NCBI GenBank assembly: GCA_001692895.1
Contig: KV748285.1
Span: 164,360 to 228,359 of the forward strand
Origin: Cenococcum geophilum 1.58
Taxonomy: Eukaryota; Ascomycota; Dothideomycetes; Gloniales; Gloniaceae
Direction: 5' to 3'
DNA length: 64,000 nucleotides
Every line of letters begins with the position of its first letter. Position 1 is the first letter of the stretch. This document shows, in pieces, positions 1 through 11,709 of the stretch. Below the pieces are notes generated by a model that made no database searches, was not told the DNA's origin, and saw only the letters and a list, made by a program, of their open reading frames with translations. The position numbers and the translations under genes were made by a program.

Positions 1-232
1 CATACTGAACTGGAGCTTTCGGTGTCTGGATGGCGGGAGGGTCTGTGATCTGGCCGTTCTAGATGGATGTTAGCAAGAGCAGATAGTTGAGGCCTTCCAG
101 GCATACTTCATCCAGATAATTTACAGCTTCGCAGTTTTCGCATTGCCATTGCCGAATCTGGCCCGTCTGCTTCTTTGCAGAGCGGCGGCCGCAATAAAAA
201 CATGTCAGATTGCGTCGCAATAATGCAGGCAT
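1..232 (-). CDS. Ima1-type inner nuclear membrane protein, N-terminal part
   Basis: Partial gene running off the left edge. Exon 1 is 107-232 (ATG at 232) and exon 2 is 1-58, separated by a 48-nt intron (GTATGC donor at 106, CTAAC branch site, TAG acceptor). The 42 residues of exon 1 hold two CxxC pairs (CFYCG and CENCE) followed by a NYLDE/NGQITDPP stretch. This is the cysteine-rich zinc-binding head of the Ima1/Samp1 family. Family members are multi-pass proteins of the inner nuclear membrane that link chromatin or centromeres to the membrane; the membrane segments would lie beyond the window edge. It is divergent from the ribosomal protein gene, with 331 bp between the two start codons. 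The domain is a confident match; the function is inferred from the family. Confidence 0.8.
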
Positions 233-563
233 GCTGCTCGAAGATGTTTACAGAACGGAGCCGTTCCGCTGGCACAATTGTTGGTGAGGGCGGTCGCGGA
301 AGCGGGAGTCTTGGAAGCGAGAGGATTTTGGGGAGCGCTCACCACTAAGAATTATACAGAGAGCGCAAGGAGAATTATTGGCCTTGGTGTTGAGCTCCAT
401 AACTAGCTTCTCTTATCGCAGTATCACTGTTTCACTCCACTTCTACATTTAATTATCTCCAATGTCTGAACACTACAATTCGCTCTATTAGGTCTCTCAG
501 CACCGTCAAACAACAAAGATCTCCTTCAACCTTCCCCATACTTGAATATTCTCGTTCTCCGCA
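233..563. promoter_or_regulatory. shared divergent promoter region
   Basis: 331 bp between the start codons of the Ima1-type gene (minus) and the mitoribosomal gene (plus). It holds no coding potential and must carry both promoters and both 5' leaders. I recognise no specific operator. Confidence 0.4.
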
Positions 564-1697
564 ATGCAGAAGATAATCCAGCGCGCCAAAGCTGCCGATC
601 GTCAGGCATTGCGCAGACAGGCCGCAAAAGCCACGCAAGAATGGAAGGTTGACCGTAAAGTCTTCCGCCAACAACTCGCAGAACAGAACCGCCAGAAAGC
701 GGCCGGAATCAAGGAGGCGCGTCTAGCAAGGCGGCAGGATTGGGAGATGGGCCCTATAGCTCCTAATCGCGTATTTGGGAAAGACACAGATACATTCGGT
801 GCTCTAGAACAAATGCAAATTGCGCCGATAGAGGTACCAGAAAAATTGCGTAGGAAGAGGTGGAACATTGCAGAAGGTGACCGAGTTGTTTTACTCTCTG
901 GGAAGGACAGGGGTAAGATAGGAATGGTCATGACGACATGGAAGGAATCGGATAGAGTCGCCGTGGAAGGCTTGAACCGAGTAAGAATATCATTGCAGTA
1001 ACACAGCTTTCTGCTAAGTCTTGCGAAACTTTATTTCTTCAAGAAATGCTAACTTGCGATTTCTCGTCCTAAGGCCTACATGAAAACCAACGAATGGCAG
1101 CGCAAACTTGACAGCAACCCATCGCCGCTTTCACCAACCGATGTCCCAGTCCTTTATGACCAGGTGCGCTTGGTATATACCATCCGTGACCCAAGGACCC
1201 GCGAGCTCCGCGATGTTATTATTGATGAGGTCGAGATCCGTAATTTTAAGAAAGACAGACATACTAGGGAAGAAACCTGGCAGCGGTTCATTCCCGGCAC
1301 GAATATCGAAATCCCTTGGCCTGCTAAAGGAGAGCCCGAACATACGGACCATGAAGATGACACACTGCGTATCACAGTTGAAGAGCGAACATTTGTCCCA
1401 ACGCTATTAATTCCACCGTTCCCTGAAACAGTGATTGATGAATTGCGGGGCAAATACTGCAAATTCCGGACCAGGCATGATGAGGACTACGTCGAAAGGA
1501 AGATGAAGGAAGATAAGGAGGCAGAGGCAAGGAAAAACCTGGCGGTCAAAATGCGGACGCCGTTGCAGGAATTCCATATCAAGCAAAAAGAGGAGAAAGA
1601 GAAGAGGGGCGAGCCTCAGCTCACAGAGGATATGTTGGCGAGAATCGGAGAAGTGATAGCGGCAAATAAGGCCGGGCAGCAAAATGCTACGGCATAG
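564..1697 (+). CDS. mrpl40: mitochondrial large-subunit ribosomal protein uL24m (MRPL40)
   Basis: Two exons, 564-980 and 1074-1697, give 346 aa. The intron 981-1073 has a GTAAGA donor, a TGCTAAC branch site at about 1048 and an AAG acceptor, and keeps phase 0. Residues 97-139 form a KOW motif (EGDRVVLLSGKDRGKIGMV), the RNA-binding signature of the uL24 family. The basic start is consistent with mitochondrial import. The C-terminal half is the long charged extension found in fungal uL24m, with a Lys/Glu-rich helix at about 275-330. The product acts in mitochondrial translation. Reading straight through the intron would stop at 1001, so the splice is needed to reach the conserved C-terminal part. 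Confidence 0.88.
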
Positions 1698-1921
1698 GAA
1701 TTGATGATTGGGATATGTTTAGCATCCTGGGGATCTTGGTTTCTTGTAGAATATGTAGATATTGTATCATTGTACAACAGGCCATCCCAAGGCCATCCCA
1801 AGGCCATCCCATCCAAGGATTCATTTTCCCACTCATCTAGACGCCTACGCTCTAACGCTTACAATGATATAATACACGGTTCCTCAAGGTCAAAATCGGG
1901 AACATGAACCCGTTCTTCATA
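1698..1921. other. convergent 3' region with short tandem repeat
   Basis: Gap between two converging genes. At about 1781-1815 an 11-12 bp unit (aggccatccca) is repeated three times. No gene is visible. Confidence 0.5.
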
Positions 1922-2782
1922 TCAGACAAGAACTCCCAAAAACTCACCTCTTCCACCAACCCCCTGCAACCCCTCCCATTGCACCAAAAATCGATCCACA
2001 ATCCTCACCAACAGCTTCCCGCTCAAACTCAGCCTCTTCACCCTCGCCCAGCTCTCCAGATACATTGTACGCATCTTGCCCCGCGAATTCGCTCCCTTAA
2101 CATCAAAGAACCGAAGGATCAGCGATGCAAGGATGATGATAACAGCAGTTGCGGGGCCATTGGTGATGATAAGATCAGGATAGTTGTATAGCTCTGCTGC
2201 CGACCACTTAGGCAATGGAACAGTAGTGGTGATAGATGGAGCTCTGAGAATGTCAAAGCACGCCCACAAGCATCGCAGCGCTGAGAAAGGTGTTGACAGA
2301 AGAGATTGGTGAATGCGCCGTGCACGAGGTACAATAGCAATGTCGTAGCTTCCCGTACCAGCTGGCGCAGCATCCGCGACTCTTGTTGACGTCTGAAGAG
2401 TACTGCTGCATTTCTGCATCTGCCCATTTGTGTCTGCCCGCTGGTCAGGCTGCTTGGCCACACCCTTCAGTTCCAATTTCTTCTCAAACTCTACGGCCTT
2501 CTCCGCGCTGAATGCATCCCCGGAACTAATCACATATGTCCTGTGCGTGTATTTCCGTGGGTCTAGGTCGCGGAGTGCAGCTAGCATTTCGGCGGTATGA
2601 CCGCCGCTACCTAGTACAACGAGCAGGCGTGTTGGAGTACCGATGCGCCGTTGTGGTGGTGGGAGCCGATGAGGTGGAAAGAGAGCGAGCAGACGAAGGG
2701 TAATTGCTAGCACGGCAACAAGAGCGGCAGCGAGGAGAAAAGAGTAGGAAGTGATGAGAGCAAGAGGAGTGTATGGCGCCAT
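1922..2782 (-). CDS. alg14: UDP-GlcNAc transferase subunit Alg14
   Basis: Single exon, 286 aa. Residues 8-36 form one hydrophobic membrane anchor. The GSGGHTAEML motif follows at 58-67 and the C-terminal part is VDRFLVQWEGLQ...FLGVLV, both diagnostic of Alg14. Alg14 anchors the catalytic subunit Alg13 to the cytosolic face of the ER. Together they add the second GlcNAc to the dolichol-linked oligosaccharide in N-glycosylation. The stretch at 107-140 (Gln/Thr/Ala-rich) is a family-variable insert. The protein is somewhat longer than yeast Alg14 but ends at the conserved C-terminus that contacts Alg13. ATG 2782 is the only start that includes the anchor. Confidence 0.92.
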   Translation of the reverse strand: MAPYTPLALITSYSFLLAAALVAVLAITLRLLALFPPHRLPPPQRRIGTPTRLLVVLGSGGHTAEMLAALRDLDPRKYTHRTYVISSGDAFSAEKAVEFEKKLELKGVAKQPDQRADTNGQMQKCSSTLQTSTRVADAAPAGTGSYDIAIVPRARRIHQSLLSTPFSALRCLWACFDILRAPSITTTVPLPKWSAAELYNYPDLIITNGPATAVIIILASLILRFFDVKGANSRGKMRTMYLESWARVKRLSLSGKLLVRIVDRFLVQWEGLQGVGGRGEFLGVLV

Positions 2783-3570
2783 GAAGGTAAATTCTTTGGT
2801 AATTTCGAGATTGATATTTAGGGCACGTTCATGGCATTGGGCGTTGTGGTTGATTTCAGGGCGCCAGAATATTGTCCCTTGACATTAAAAGATCCCTGTA
2901 AGCCTTAAAAAATATTTAAACACACTAGCAACAGGAGCTAGAGCTTCAGTACTCGGGAGTTTGTTAGTTACACTGGCGACATGAAGTTCAAAACTAACTT
3001 CTAGCCAATCGCATATCGAGTGTTGCGATTTCTTGGCAATGTACAGTATCTTCAAGGGACGAGGGTTCAGTGTTTCAACAAGTTCACTATGATCCTGAGA
3101 TAGATATTTACATTTCATAAATGACTTTTGGCTCATTTATACAGCCCCTGTGCAAAAGGCGCTGGATTTAAATGCGAATATAACTTCAATGCCCCATGGT
3201 ATCAAAAGCCAAACCAAACTCGCTGTCACCAACTGTACAACATTCTCAGAGGAAAATGCTCCAGGATCCGGCGCTCTCTGACATACCAATCTCGCTTACC
3301 AGCGACAGACTTCTTCTGCTCGATTTTCTAGATAATAAGAAAAGGAAGGGAACCAAAATCGACGATGAAGATAGCGAAAAAGAAAATCTAAAGTACAAAC
3401 AAATACAGACAGTCCATAAGTTATCAATGCCTTTTCCCAACTCCAAAACATCAGTAAAATATCTGGGAATACTCGGCAGAGCCAGTCGCAACATATGTAA
3501 CCGTCGGGAACCGACCGTCTAATTCACAGCGTGCGCCTAAACACTATTGACACTAACGATTTAATAGGCA
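2783..3570. other. intergenic region, no gene seen
   Basis: About 790 bp between ALG14 and the STAND gene, AT-leaning. The short open frames here have no recognisable domain and no splice-linked extension. Confidence 0.4.
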
Positions 3571-6500
3571 TCAGTGAGAATTTGTCCAGGTGTATTGCAT
3601 TTCCTCGGGTACGTCGGCACAATTGCTGGGGGTTATATCCCAAACAGGCCAGAACATAGCATCTGTCGCAGACTGAATGTTTCTCTTCCATATGAGAGAT
3701 GGGTTGGCTCTGAGGTGAACGTTATGATCTCTACGCAGCTCATTGAGCGCTTCTACTAGCTGTTTCAGGCCAAGTATTACCCAGCTAAGCTCTCGGCCCT
3801 CAATACTCCGCGGCCAGATATTTTTCTTGGAACCCTCAACAAGAGGTACCAAGCGTGAGAGGTTTGGTGGTAGATGGTATCTCCAGGAAGCTTCAACCCA
3901 TACGGTGACTGCAAGACGATCGATGAGAAATTGTGAAAGAACGGGAATCCATTCCTCGTGAGGCTGCTGATTCATCTCAGGTGTGATAGGATTTTGGAGA
4001 GGCTGTTGAACTGTAGAGAGATATTGCGCGGGTTTCCCTTCTTCATAGTTTAGTCGGGGAAGAGATAAACTACGGCTGAGATGAACTGGCCAGAAAAGTG
4101 ATGCATATCGCAGCAATGGGAAAGAGAGCTCAAGGGTTCTCCTATTGGCATTTTCTACTAGACGCATTTCATCATCTTGGCTGGCTTGGCTGTTATATCC
4201 ACTGTCCGCGGATGAATTTGATTGAAAGGTTCGAAGAGATACGCCCGAGCTTACGGTGGCTGCTGAGGCCCTACAAGTTGATTCAAATGGCTCAAGCTCT
4301 TCAAGTGGCTTCTTCGGAACATCATGCGCGAGATATGAAAGACAGCGAGCCGCAAGGTGCGCGTGGACAGCGCTTGCGTCGTAGAGAGAAAATCCAGGAT
4401 TGCTGCATTCCTTCGATTCGAGATGGGCCTTCACAGAGAGATGTGAAAAGTTTACTCTCCCATCCTGGTCAGACTCCACCAAGCCACAGGTCATCACCGA
4501 AATCGAGTTCGGAAATTCCGGAATATACGGAGTATCAGATGTTGGTTGCCCAGGTACTATAGAAAGAGCCATATGGAGTGCTGCCGTGTTCAGCGGCGTA
4601 ATAGCACATGACAACCATTTAAATATGTCAGCCGCAATTGCCCTTTCTCTTTCATGGCGCCGGCTGAGCATATTGAGAATCTCATTATACAGAGCATCAA
4701 GTCCTTCCGAGATTTTTGGTTTTGATAGAGCTGCATGTCTTTCATATGGTGTGAGAGTCGGGGAGTTCAAGTATTTTATAAATAACGAGGCCCATAGAAA
4801 CATGCCATTTGCTCTCCGAGCAAGTTCTTCGAGGGCTGACTGTTGGATGACTTGGCTTCCGAATAGTCCTTCTCTGACCATATTATTGAGGTTCGTTCCT
4901 AGGAACGATCCGATATCCTCGACATTATGAGCCTCGTTGAGAGAAAATATCCAGGGTACGCTTTGCCTACAATCTCCATATTCCTGTGGAAGGTCGATAT
5001 TGGGCCGGCTCAAAAGAGCAATTCTGCAATCTGTGGCCCTAACAATATCAGATATTGTAGTGAGCAGAAGCTGAATATCTGAACATTCATCAATACCATC
5101 AATGACAATAAAGGTCGGGTACTGTTGTAGTAGAAGACTTAGGACAGCGACTGTGTCATCGTACGAGGCCTGCTGGTCACTAAACCTATTTTCTGATAGC
5201 AAGGCCAAAGCATCCATGGTAACCCGTTGATTCCGATGAGCGTGAATCAATTGTGTTGCTATTGCATGGAGTGCATCCGTCGCGGCCTTACCACAAATTG
5301 GATCTGTGGAATTGAAATAAAAGAACGCAGTAGTCGGAGGGATTTCTTCCGGGCCAACGGGTCTGTCGGACTCCAAGCATAGATCGTCGATAATGGTTCC
5401 AGAAAGAAAGGTCTTCCCACATCCAGGCTTTGCTAGAATACTCTCAGCTCTTGTAGGATCCTAAAGAATTCTACAGACATATATTAACTACCTTGTACTA
5501 AGAGCATTCGTCGCAGCCAGTTATCCTGGAGAGTATTTGAATCATCTGTTCCATCCACGCTAAATTTTAGGTCCTTCCAATTGCGATACTCGGGTGTCGA
5601 GAGGAACCATGTACCTGTTTTGGGATGCCGTTGGTGGACAACCCGTTCGTACACACTTGGGCAAAAGGAACTAGATATCCATGTCTTAATACGATCTACC
5701 TGTTGACCTGTATATCCTATTAGTAACCATTCTTTTACTTATCAAGAAGCGCCTAACCTGCAACTTTCTCCTGTTTAACGAGCTCCTGGGCTTTTTGCTT
5801 TTCGTTCATCTGTTCCATGGCTCTTAGGTATTCAACAAAGTCTGCATAGTGGTGTGTAAGAATTGCTTGATCTTGGAGCCTCATTTCTTTGTCGAACCAC
5901 CTTTGATGCTTCACTATACGTTGCTGGAGTTGGAAGAATCGCAAATTGAAGGGCTTCCATATGGTCTGGGTGTGGAAGTCTATTTGGTACTTTGAACCTA
6001 CCAAAAATATAAGTGACAGACTGTTGCCGAGCGCTTAAAGCTTGCTCTCACCTCTGCTGCCACGTAAGAACATGCAAGACACATTTTGGCAGAACTGAAT
6101 AACGTCCGCGTAGATAAAAGATATGAGATGAATAAGGCGGTCTTTGTTTTTCTCCATTGGCCTTCGCCTGTATGTATCGTAATGCTGTTGGTACCGAGGA
6201 AGAATGGACGAAATGCTCTCAAACATTCCTGCGATCTTTTCCAAAAAGGCGACATGATTGCTTCCTAGCTATAGACTTATTAGGCAAAGCAAAGTACAGT
6301 AAAATAATAGGTTTACCGTAGGGGAGATGGGTAACTACCTGAAAGACCAGCTTAATTGAGCCCCAGAAGCAAACCAACCACTCAGGCTTTATTCGAACGA
6401 AGAGAGCAACGATATCGAAATAAGGAGCAAAACTATTAGAAAAAGCCGCAAACTTGGCGCAGCAAGATAGAAGTCTGCGTTGATCTCTCTGGTTAGAAGA

Positions 6501-6714
6501 GCATAATGACTCCAGCTCTTCTAATAATATGCTCGGAGTTTCGATTCGATGGAAGCATTTCTGTTCCTCTTCCGAGATTGCGCTTCGTATTGACTGCACA
6601 GTCTCTTCAAACAGTGAAATAGAACTGGACCACCATTGGTTAAATGTCGCGTGACTAGGTTTGCATGCATAGGAACACTTACCTTGGACTCTGTAGCGAC
6701 ATGGCTAGCAGCAT
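3571..6714 (-). CDS. STAND/NLR-type receptor with NACHT NTPase domain
   Basis: Six exons on the minus strand: 6683-6714, 6339-6624, 6052-6268, 5758-5997, 5499-5707 and 3571-5460. All frames join cleanly to give 957 aa. Residues about 20-260 match the alpha-helical N-terminal region (DUF7708-like) common in fungal NACHT proteins. Walker A is AKPGCGKT at 338-345, and Walker B with the following acidic residues is FIVIDGIDEC at 445-454. Winged-helix-like sequence follows at about 560-680. No WD40, ankyrin or TPR repeats follow; the C-terminus (about 700-957) is unassigned. Fungal NLRs of this type act in non-self recognition and heterokaryon incompatibility; that role is inferred here. The start is uncertain (ATG 6714 or 6702). 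The last intron, 5461-5498, is only 38 nt. Confidence 0.8.
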
Positions 6715-7257
6715 CACTTCTGTAGATCACTTGGCTATGCGAACTCTCATCAACCCATTGTGGCACATCCAATTCCCGCTTTCAGCAGTGTTTTCCATAT
6801 ATTGAAATGAAGTTGCCACGCAACGGCAGTCATTGCGAGCAGCAGGATATTAAAGCACCGAAGTAATAGAGGCTGAGTCTTGTCGATCAGGCGGCGGGAT
6901 GGTTCCGGCTGAGGCTGCATATAAAACGCGGCAGGTAGCACGGGTTGCACGGGTTACATATAGATAAGCGGGATATACCTGCAGAGGAAAGTCATAACTT
7001 CAACAAAGCCAAGCGTAATAGCCTCGGTGGGGGCTTAAAGCCAAGACTAAAAACCCCACGAAGGGTGGAAGCTGCAGGGCTGCCAAGGCATCACATACCG
7101 AAAAGTGACAGAACCCGAGGTTCGGGACGCGGGATAAGAATGCTTGGGTATCTCTCTCCAACTTCCGGCCCCCCAACGTCGAGGCTTAGTCTATAGTACA
7201 ATATGAACCAAAAAAAAGGTCTACAACATGCCACAGAGGCCCTCCGTGGCCTCCCAC
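6715..7257. other. intergenic region
   Basis: 543 bp between the STAND gene start and the NEM1 stop. A short minus-strand frame at 6750-6950 has one hydrophobic stretch but no domain I recognise and no convincing splice partner. No feature called. Confidence 0.35.
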
Positions 7258-8960
7258 TCATTGCGATTGCGGTTCGCCTAACCGCAGCGCTAATAGGGCC
7301 CGTACATCAGTTACGTACTGGAGGCCTTCCAGCAGGGGAATGAGATGCAGTAAGTCATTATCTGTTGGGTCGCTTATCCAGCCTTCTATGGGAATGGCAT
7401 TGTCTTCAAGATGACGTGATTAGTGGGTGTAGAGATCTGGGCTGATGCAAGAGAGCATACCTTCATGAAAAATGTAGCTCATGGGGCTATTGTCTACAAT
7501 CATAACCTTGCTCAAGTCTGGCTCGACCTGAGCCAAGTCTTTGATGTATGCCCCATTCCGGAAGGTGCAATGCTGCCGATAATACCGCCCAGTAAAGTAC
7601 TTGCGCTCTACTTCAAGCCAGTCGATGACCGGGTCGGCGTACTCTTGCACAGACGCCGTAAAAACAATCAGATTGTACCATTTACAGACCTGGTAAAGTG
7701 ACTGTCAGCGGTTACAATCTGACGGATACAATGCCAGCAAACCTTTCGTAGAAACTCATCACAATGCGGCCGTTTGTGAACGTAGTATAAAATTGGAACC
7801 TGAGGTCCTATCATGGCCCCTCCAACTCCCACCGGCTGTTGCAGCTTTACTTCCACCATATGACCAGTAGTATACCTTCCACCTTTTGCCATGCTATGTA
7901 TTAGAGTTTCGTCAAGATCTATTATGAGTGTTTTCTGATGCGGACCAACTGCTGAAGTTCCAGAAGTAGTGTATGATGGTTGCCGTCTGGGTACCAGGGG
8001 CCGTGGAGGCTGTGGAGCTCGTGGGAATTTTGTAATCTTCGAGGATGATGCAGGGCTTGTTGGTGACTTCAATGCAGCTGCGGCTTCTGTAGAGACGAGG
8101 TCCGTAGCGGTAGTCTTACTTATGCTTCCGCGAGACTGTACCTTTTTGGTTTTGCGCTGTCTGAGGGCTTCCTCATTGTGAAGCTTGATGCGAATCGATT
8201 TCTTAGCTGGTGCAATCTCTTCCATTGAAGTGGATGGCAATGACTTAGACCTCGTATGACGGGACGGGGTGTCATTTTCCTCTTCTCGAGTGGGTGGTCT
8301 CTCACTGTCGAGTTCTGAGTCGGATGTGATCGCAGTCGAAGTTGAAGCAATAGACGGCGAGCGTTTCACCGGCTTTTTTAGTCGTGGCTTGCTCATACTT
8401 CCCTGCCTGGCTTCCCGGTCTTGATTTTGTGTGGTCTCTGATGGGTCCATAACCTTCAATGTTTCTGCTGTTGGTCTCCTGCGTTTACGCGAAAATGGGC
8501 GTGCAATTTTGTATACTGGGGACAGAAAGGAGAAATAGCCCTCGTCATCATAAAAACAAGCAATCACATATCTTCCCGGCGCTACCACTGCAGAGAGTAA
8601 AGCTCTTATGGTCCCCATGACAGCGGCGGATACACGCTTAGGTATAAGCCAAGTTCTAGATGCTTTGGAATCTGCAAATGGCCCTTCTCGCGGCTGGCCG
8701 AGCAGAGGCATCTTTTCGTTGAATTCAGATGAGAATGCAATACCCCCATTGGGCGAGGGCGCCTCCTCTTTCTTGAAAACGACCATATTGCCCTCGTTCA
8801 AGGGATCTATGTCAGAAACACCCGCATCATCCCTGTTGTTTTCCCTAGACCTAGACCGAGGTTCTGCTTTGAGAATGTTGCTCTTGGAAGCTGCGCGTGA
8901 CCGGGGTGGGCTTGGAGGGGGAGTTGAGCCGATAGTGGAAAGAATATTGAGGGAGTTCAT
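7258..8960 (-). CDS. nem1: Nem1-like CTD-type protein phosphatase (lipin phosphatase catalytic subunit)
   Basis: Three exons, 7743-8960, 7461-7689 and 7258-7403, with introns of 53 and 57 nt, give 530 aa. Residues about 106-137 form the hydrophobic membrane-embedded segment. A long Ser/Thr/Arg-rich spacer follows. The C-terminal NIF/FCP1-type domain (about 341-515) carries the catalytic DLDET motif at 348-352 and the second aspartate motif VDNSP. In yeast, Nem1 with Spo7 sits on the nuclear envelope/ER and dephosphorylates the lipin Pah1, switching lipid flow from phospholipid to triacylglycerol. The domain order (membrane segment, then NIF domain) separates it from soluble FCP1/SCP phosphatases. 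Both splices are needed to complete the catalytic domain. Confidence 0.9.
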
Positions 8961-9602
8961 GCTCTAAAGCAAGCCATGAATGAGTAAGTTATGAGCTCGG
9001 ATGTCTTTAGTGGGGATAATAGAATGAGTGTATAAATGGAAGATGGCTCGGCCCTCCGCGCTTGTTGGGGTTATATGTCCAGCCAGGTGATATTTTGCGT
9101 CGAGGCGGAGTTTGGAAACTTCAAGGACTAGTTGGTAGACACTTAGAAGCCGTCGCACGCCCAAGTGCAAGTTAGCCGGGGCCCCTTGGAAGCCAGGAAG
9201 AGCGCGGACGCAAAGCGGCGTGGTTTGGGATAAGGAAGCTGGAGGTGCTGGGGAACGAAGGAGCGTCCCAAAAGCAATGACGACGGTTTCCCGAGGCACA
9301 GACTAGCAAAGCCGTGACTTTGCAAACCACCATAAATTTGACAATAACGGTTGACTCATGCAAGGCGGACAAAAGGATTCACTACCACTCCGCCGAGCTT
9401 CAATGCCACAAAATATGCCGACTTTACTACTCTCCACACATATTCGTCGTCTACCCAGACTTTGACTTTCACTCGGCGCAACGTCAATCTCTCTACGCCC
9501 CTCAACATATCCTTTACCAAAGTCTCAAACCAGTCCGGAAGATCCCAAGAAGACCCTAAGAAGTATAGGTTAAGATACAACGAAGGAGCCTTTTAAGGCG
9601 CC
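8961..9602. promoter_or_regulatory. divergent promoter region of NEM1 and GCD7
   Basis: 642 bp between two divergent start codons. Short frames at 9314-9596 lie in the probable 5' leader of GCD7 and show no domain. No specific regulatory motif is claimed. Confidence 0.35.
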
Positions 9603-11165
9603 ATGCCTCCAACTGCGGCCACGGTAACTCCTGGCCTGGCCTCTTTTCTGAAATCTCTGAAGACTGATTCTGTGGAATCGTCTATTGAGCACTTCGTTTC
9701 GTAAGATCTTGTGAAATACCTTACCCAGAACCACCCAGAGCATTAACGCTACTTAGTTTACTTAAAAGAAGACAAATTCGTAATTCGAGGCCATGCGCCA
9801 TAGCTACCACACAACTTCTCTTCCGAGTAGTCGCCAATTTCAAGGGGAGAGATGTGGGAAAACTCTTACGCCGTATACGGGAAGTTGGTCAACGCCTGAC
9901 AGCTGCACAACCCCGAGAAATGGTGGTTGGAAATATGGTACGACGAGTACTTGGCCTAGTAAGAGAAGTCGCAGAAGACGGCGGTGATGCAGACACGAAC
10001 GCGATGAGTGATATCGGACAGAGCCCGCAACCACAGCATGACTCAATAGCCCGACTTTCGTTATCCTCAAGCATATCTACATTCGGTCCTCTCCGACATG
10101 GTGCCACTCAGCCCATGGACTCGAGCTTACACCAGGCAGAGAGTCTCGCTGACTCTGTCGACCTTTCACAACGACCACCCCTCCTAACTTCGCATACATC
10201 TTACGCTGCGCCATCCGCGCCAATGGTGACATCGCTTTTTGGCCTCTTCTCTCACCCGGAAACTCCATCTACCGCAAGCACACCCACAGGATACCTTACC
10301 CCAAATGGGAAGGCTACTACACTTACAGCGCAAAATCTCGAACGCCTGGGAGATTCTAGCTCGAAGACAGGAGACCTAAAAGCTGAGGTCCTCGAAGGCA
10401 TCCGGGAGCTTCTTGACGAATTAGATCAGTCGGATGAGCTAATTGCTGCAAACGCACTAGATCATATCCACTCAAACGAAATAATTCTCACCCACACGGC
10501 CTCTACAAGCGTGCAAAAGTTTCTTTTGGCGGCGGCTAAAAAGAGGAAATTTACCGTTGTTCATGCTGAAGCACATCCGAATGACCACGATGCCACCCAC
10601 GCGACTATTCTGACCGGCAAAAAGAAAGATGCTAGCGACGACAGTGATACTGAAGACCGTTGGAAGCCGCTAACAGCGGCTGGCATAACGGTCGTGCTAA
10701 TTCCTGATTCCCACGTGTTTGCGATCATGTCACGAGTCAATAAAGTAATCTTGGCAACCCACACCGTCCTGGCTAACGGTGGACTAGTGGCTGCTGCGGG
10801 AGCACGCGTGATAGCCAAGGCGGCCAAAGTACACCAGACGCCTGTTGTTGTGGTTAGCGGTGTTTACAAGCTCAGTCCAGTCTACCCGTTCGATATAGAA
10901 GAATTGATCGAATACGGAGATGCAAGCAACGTGGTGCCATACGAGGACGGCGATTTCGTAGATAAGGTAGATGTTGATAATCCTCTCTATGATTATGTCC
11001 CGGCTGATTTGGTGGACCTTTATATCACAAATCTGTAAGTTTGCACATTCCTTTCCCTGAAAAAAAAGGGATAGTGCTGATCTAGTGCCCAGTGGAGGAC
11101 ATGCGCCATCGTATCTTTATCGAATTGTTGCGGATCATTACCGCGTTGAGGATATCAACCTATGA
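9603..11165 (+). CDS. gcd7: translation initiation factor eIF2B subunit beta
   Basis: Three exons, 9603-9700, 9757-11034 and 11093-11165, give 482 aa. The introns are 56 and 58 nt; the acceptor at 11092 rather than 11085 restores the conserved GGHAPSYLYRIVADHY ending. Residues about 20-100 form the helical N-terminal domain. The C-terminal two thirds is the Rossmann-like eIF2B alpha/beta/delta fold, with ILTHTASTSVQKFL, VVHAEAHPNDHD and VILATHTVLANGG as family signatures. Beta is a regulatory subunit of the guanine-nucleotide exchange factor for eIF2 and senses eIF2-alpha phosphorylation in general amino-acid control. A low-complexity Ser/Thr/Pro insert at about 135-240 separates the two parts, as in other filamentous fungi. 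Confidence 0.92.
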
Positions 11166-11709
11166 ATGACTAGATCTGAGTGGGTATAAAATAAGATCAT
11201 TAAAGGACGAAGGTGCCTTCTAGAATTGTCCTAAATATGAAGCGTAGGGTTTCGCAAGCCCAGCTTCCTTTGAGATGACCATGCTTTACAGGCAAAGGGG
11301 AGCTTAGCTTCGATTCGAAGCCACAATGCTCTCAAGTCTATTGAAGACAAGCTATAATGTTAAAGCGAAAATTGGACTATGAAAGCAGGCATAGAATCAA
11401 TTGAAGTCACTCCTGATGTTACGATGTTGGTCCATCAAATCCCTGTTCATTTTCTGTGAATCACTTATCTCCGTATACTGTCTGTAGCGGAAGAGACCAA
11501 AATCGGTGCATAGGGCTAGTATTTCAATAGATGCTACAGTTTGCTTCAGCCAACCCTGCCAATGTATTCTAGCTTCTCGCAAGTGCGCCAAGGCCTTTCT
11601 CGATCATATAAAAGTTTCTAAGAAACGCTGTCTCGAGGATACGGAAATTTATCTGAAAGGCCCCTCCATGTTCAAATTATGCACTAAATTCTTCCTGCTA
11701 CACATGCAT
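11166..11709. other. convergent intergenic region
   Basis: 544 bp between converging GCD7 and the fusion gene. Nothing coding is seen; open frames here are antisense to the fusion gene or lack any domain. Confidence 0.4.

Noticed and set aside
2885..3522. Short frames of 67-108 codons between ALG14 and the STAND gene
   Set aside because: No domain or splice continuation, and low-complexity composition.
9314..9596. 81-codon frames upstream of GCD7
   Set aside because: They lie in the probable 5' leader and overlap in alternative frames. No evidence for a separate gene.
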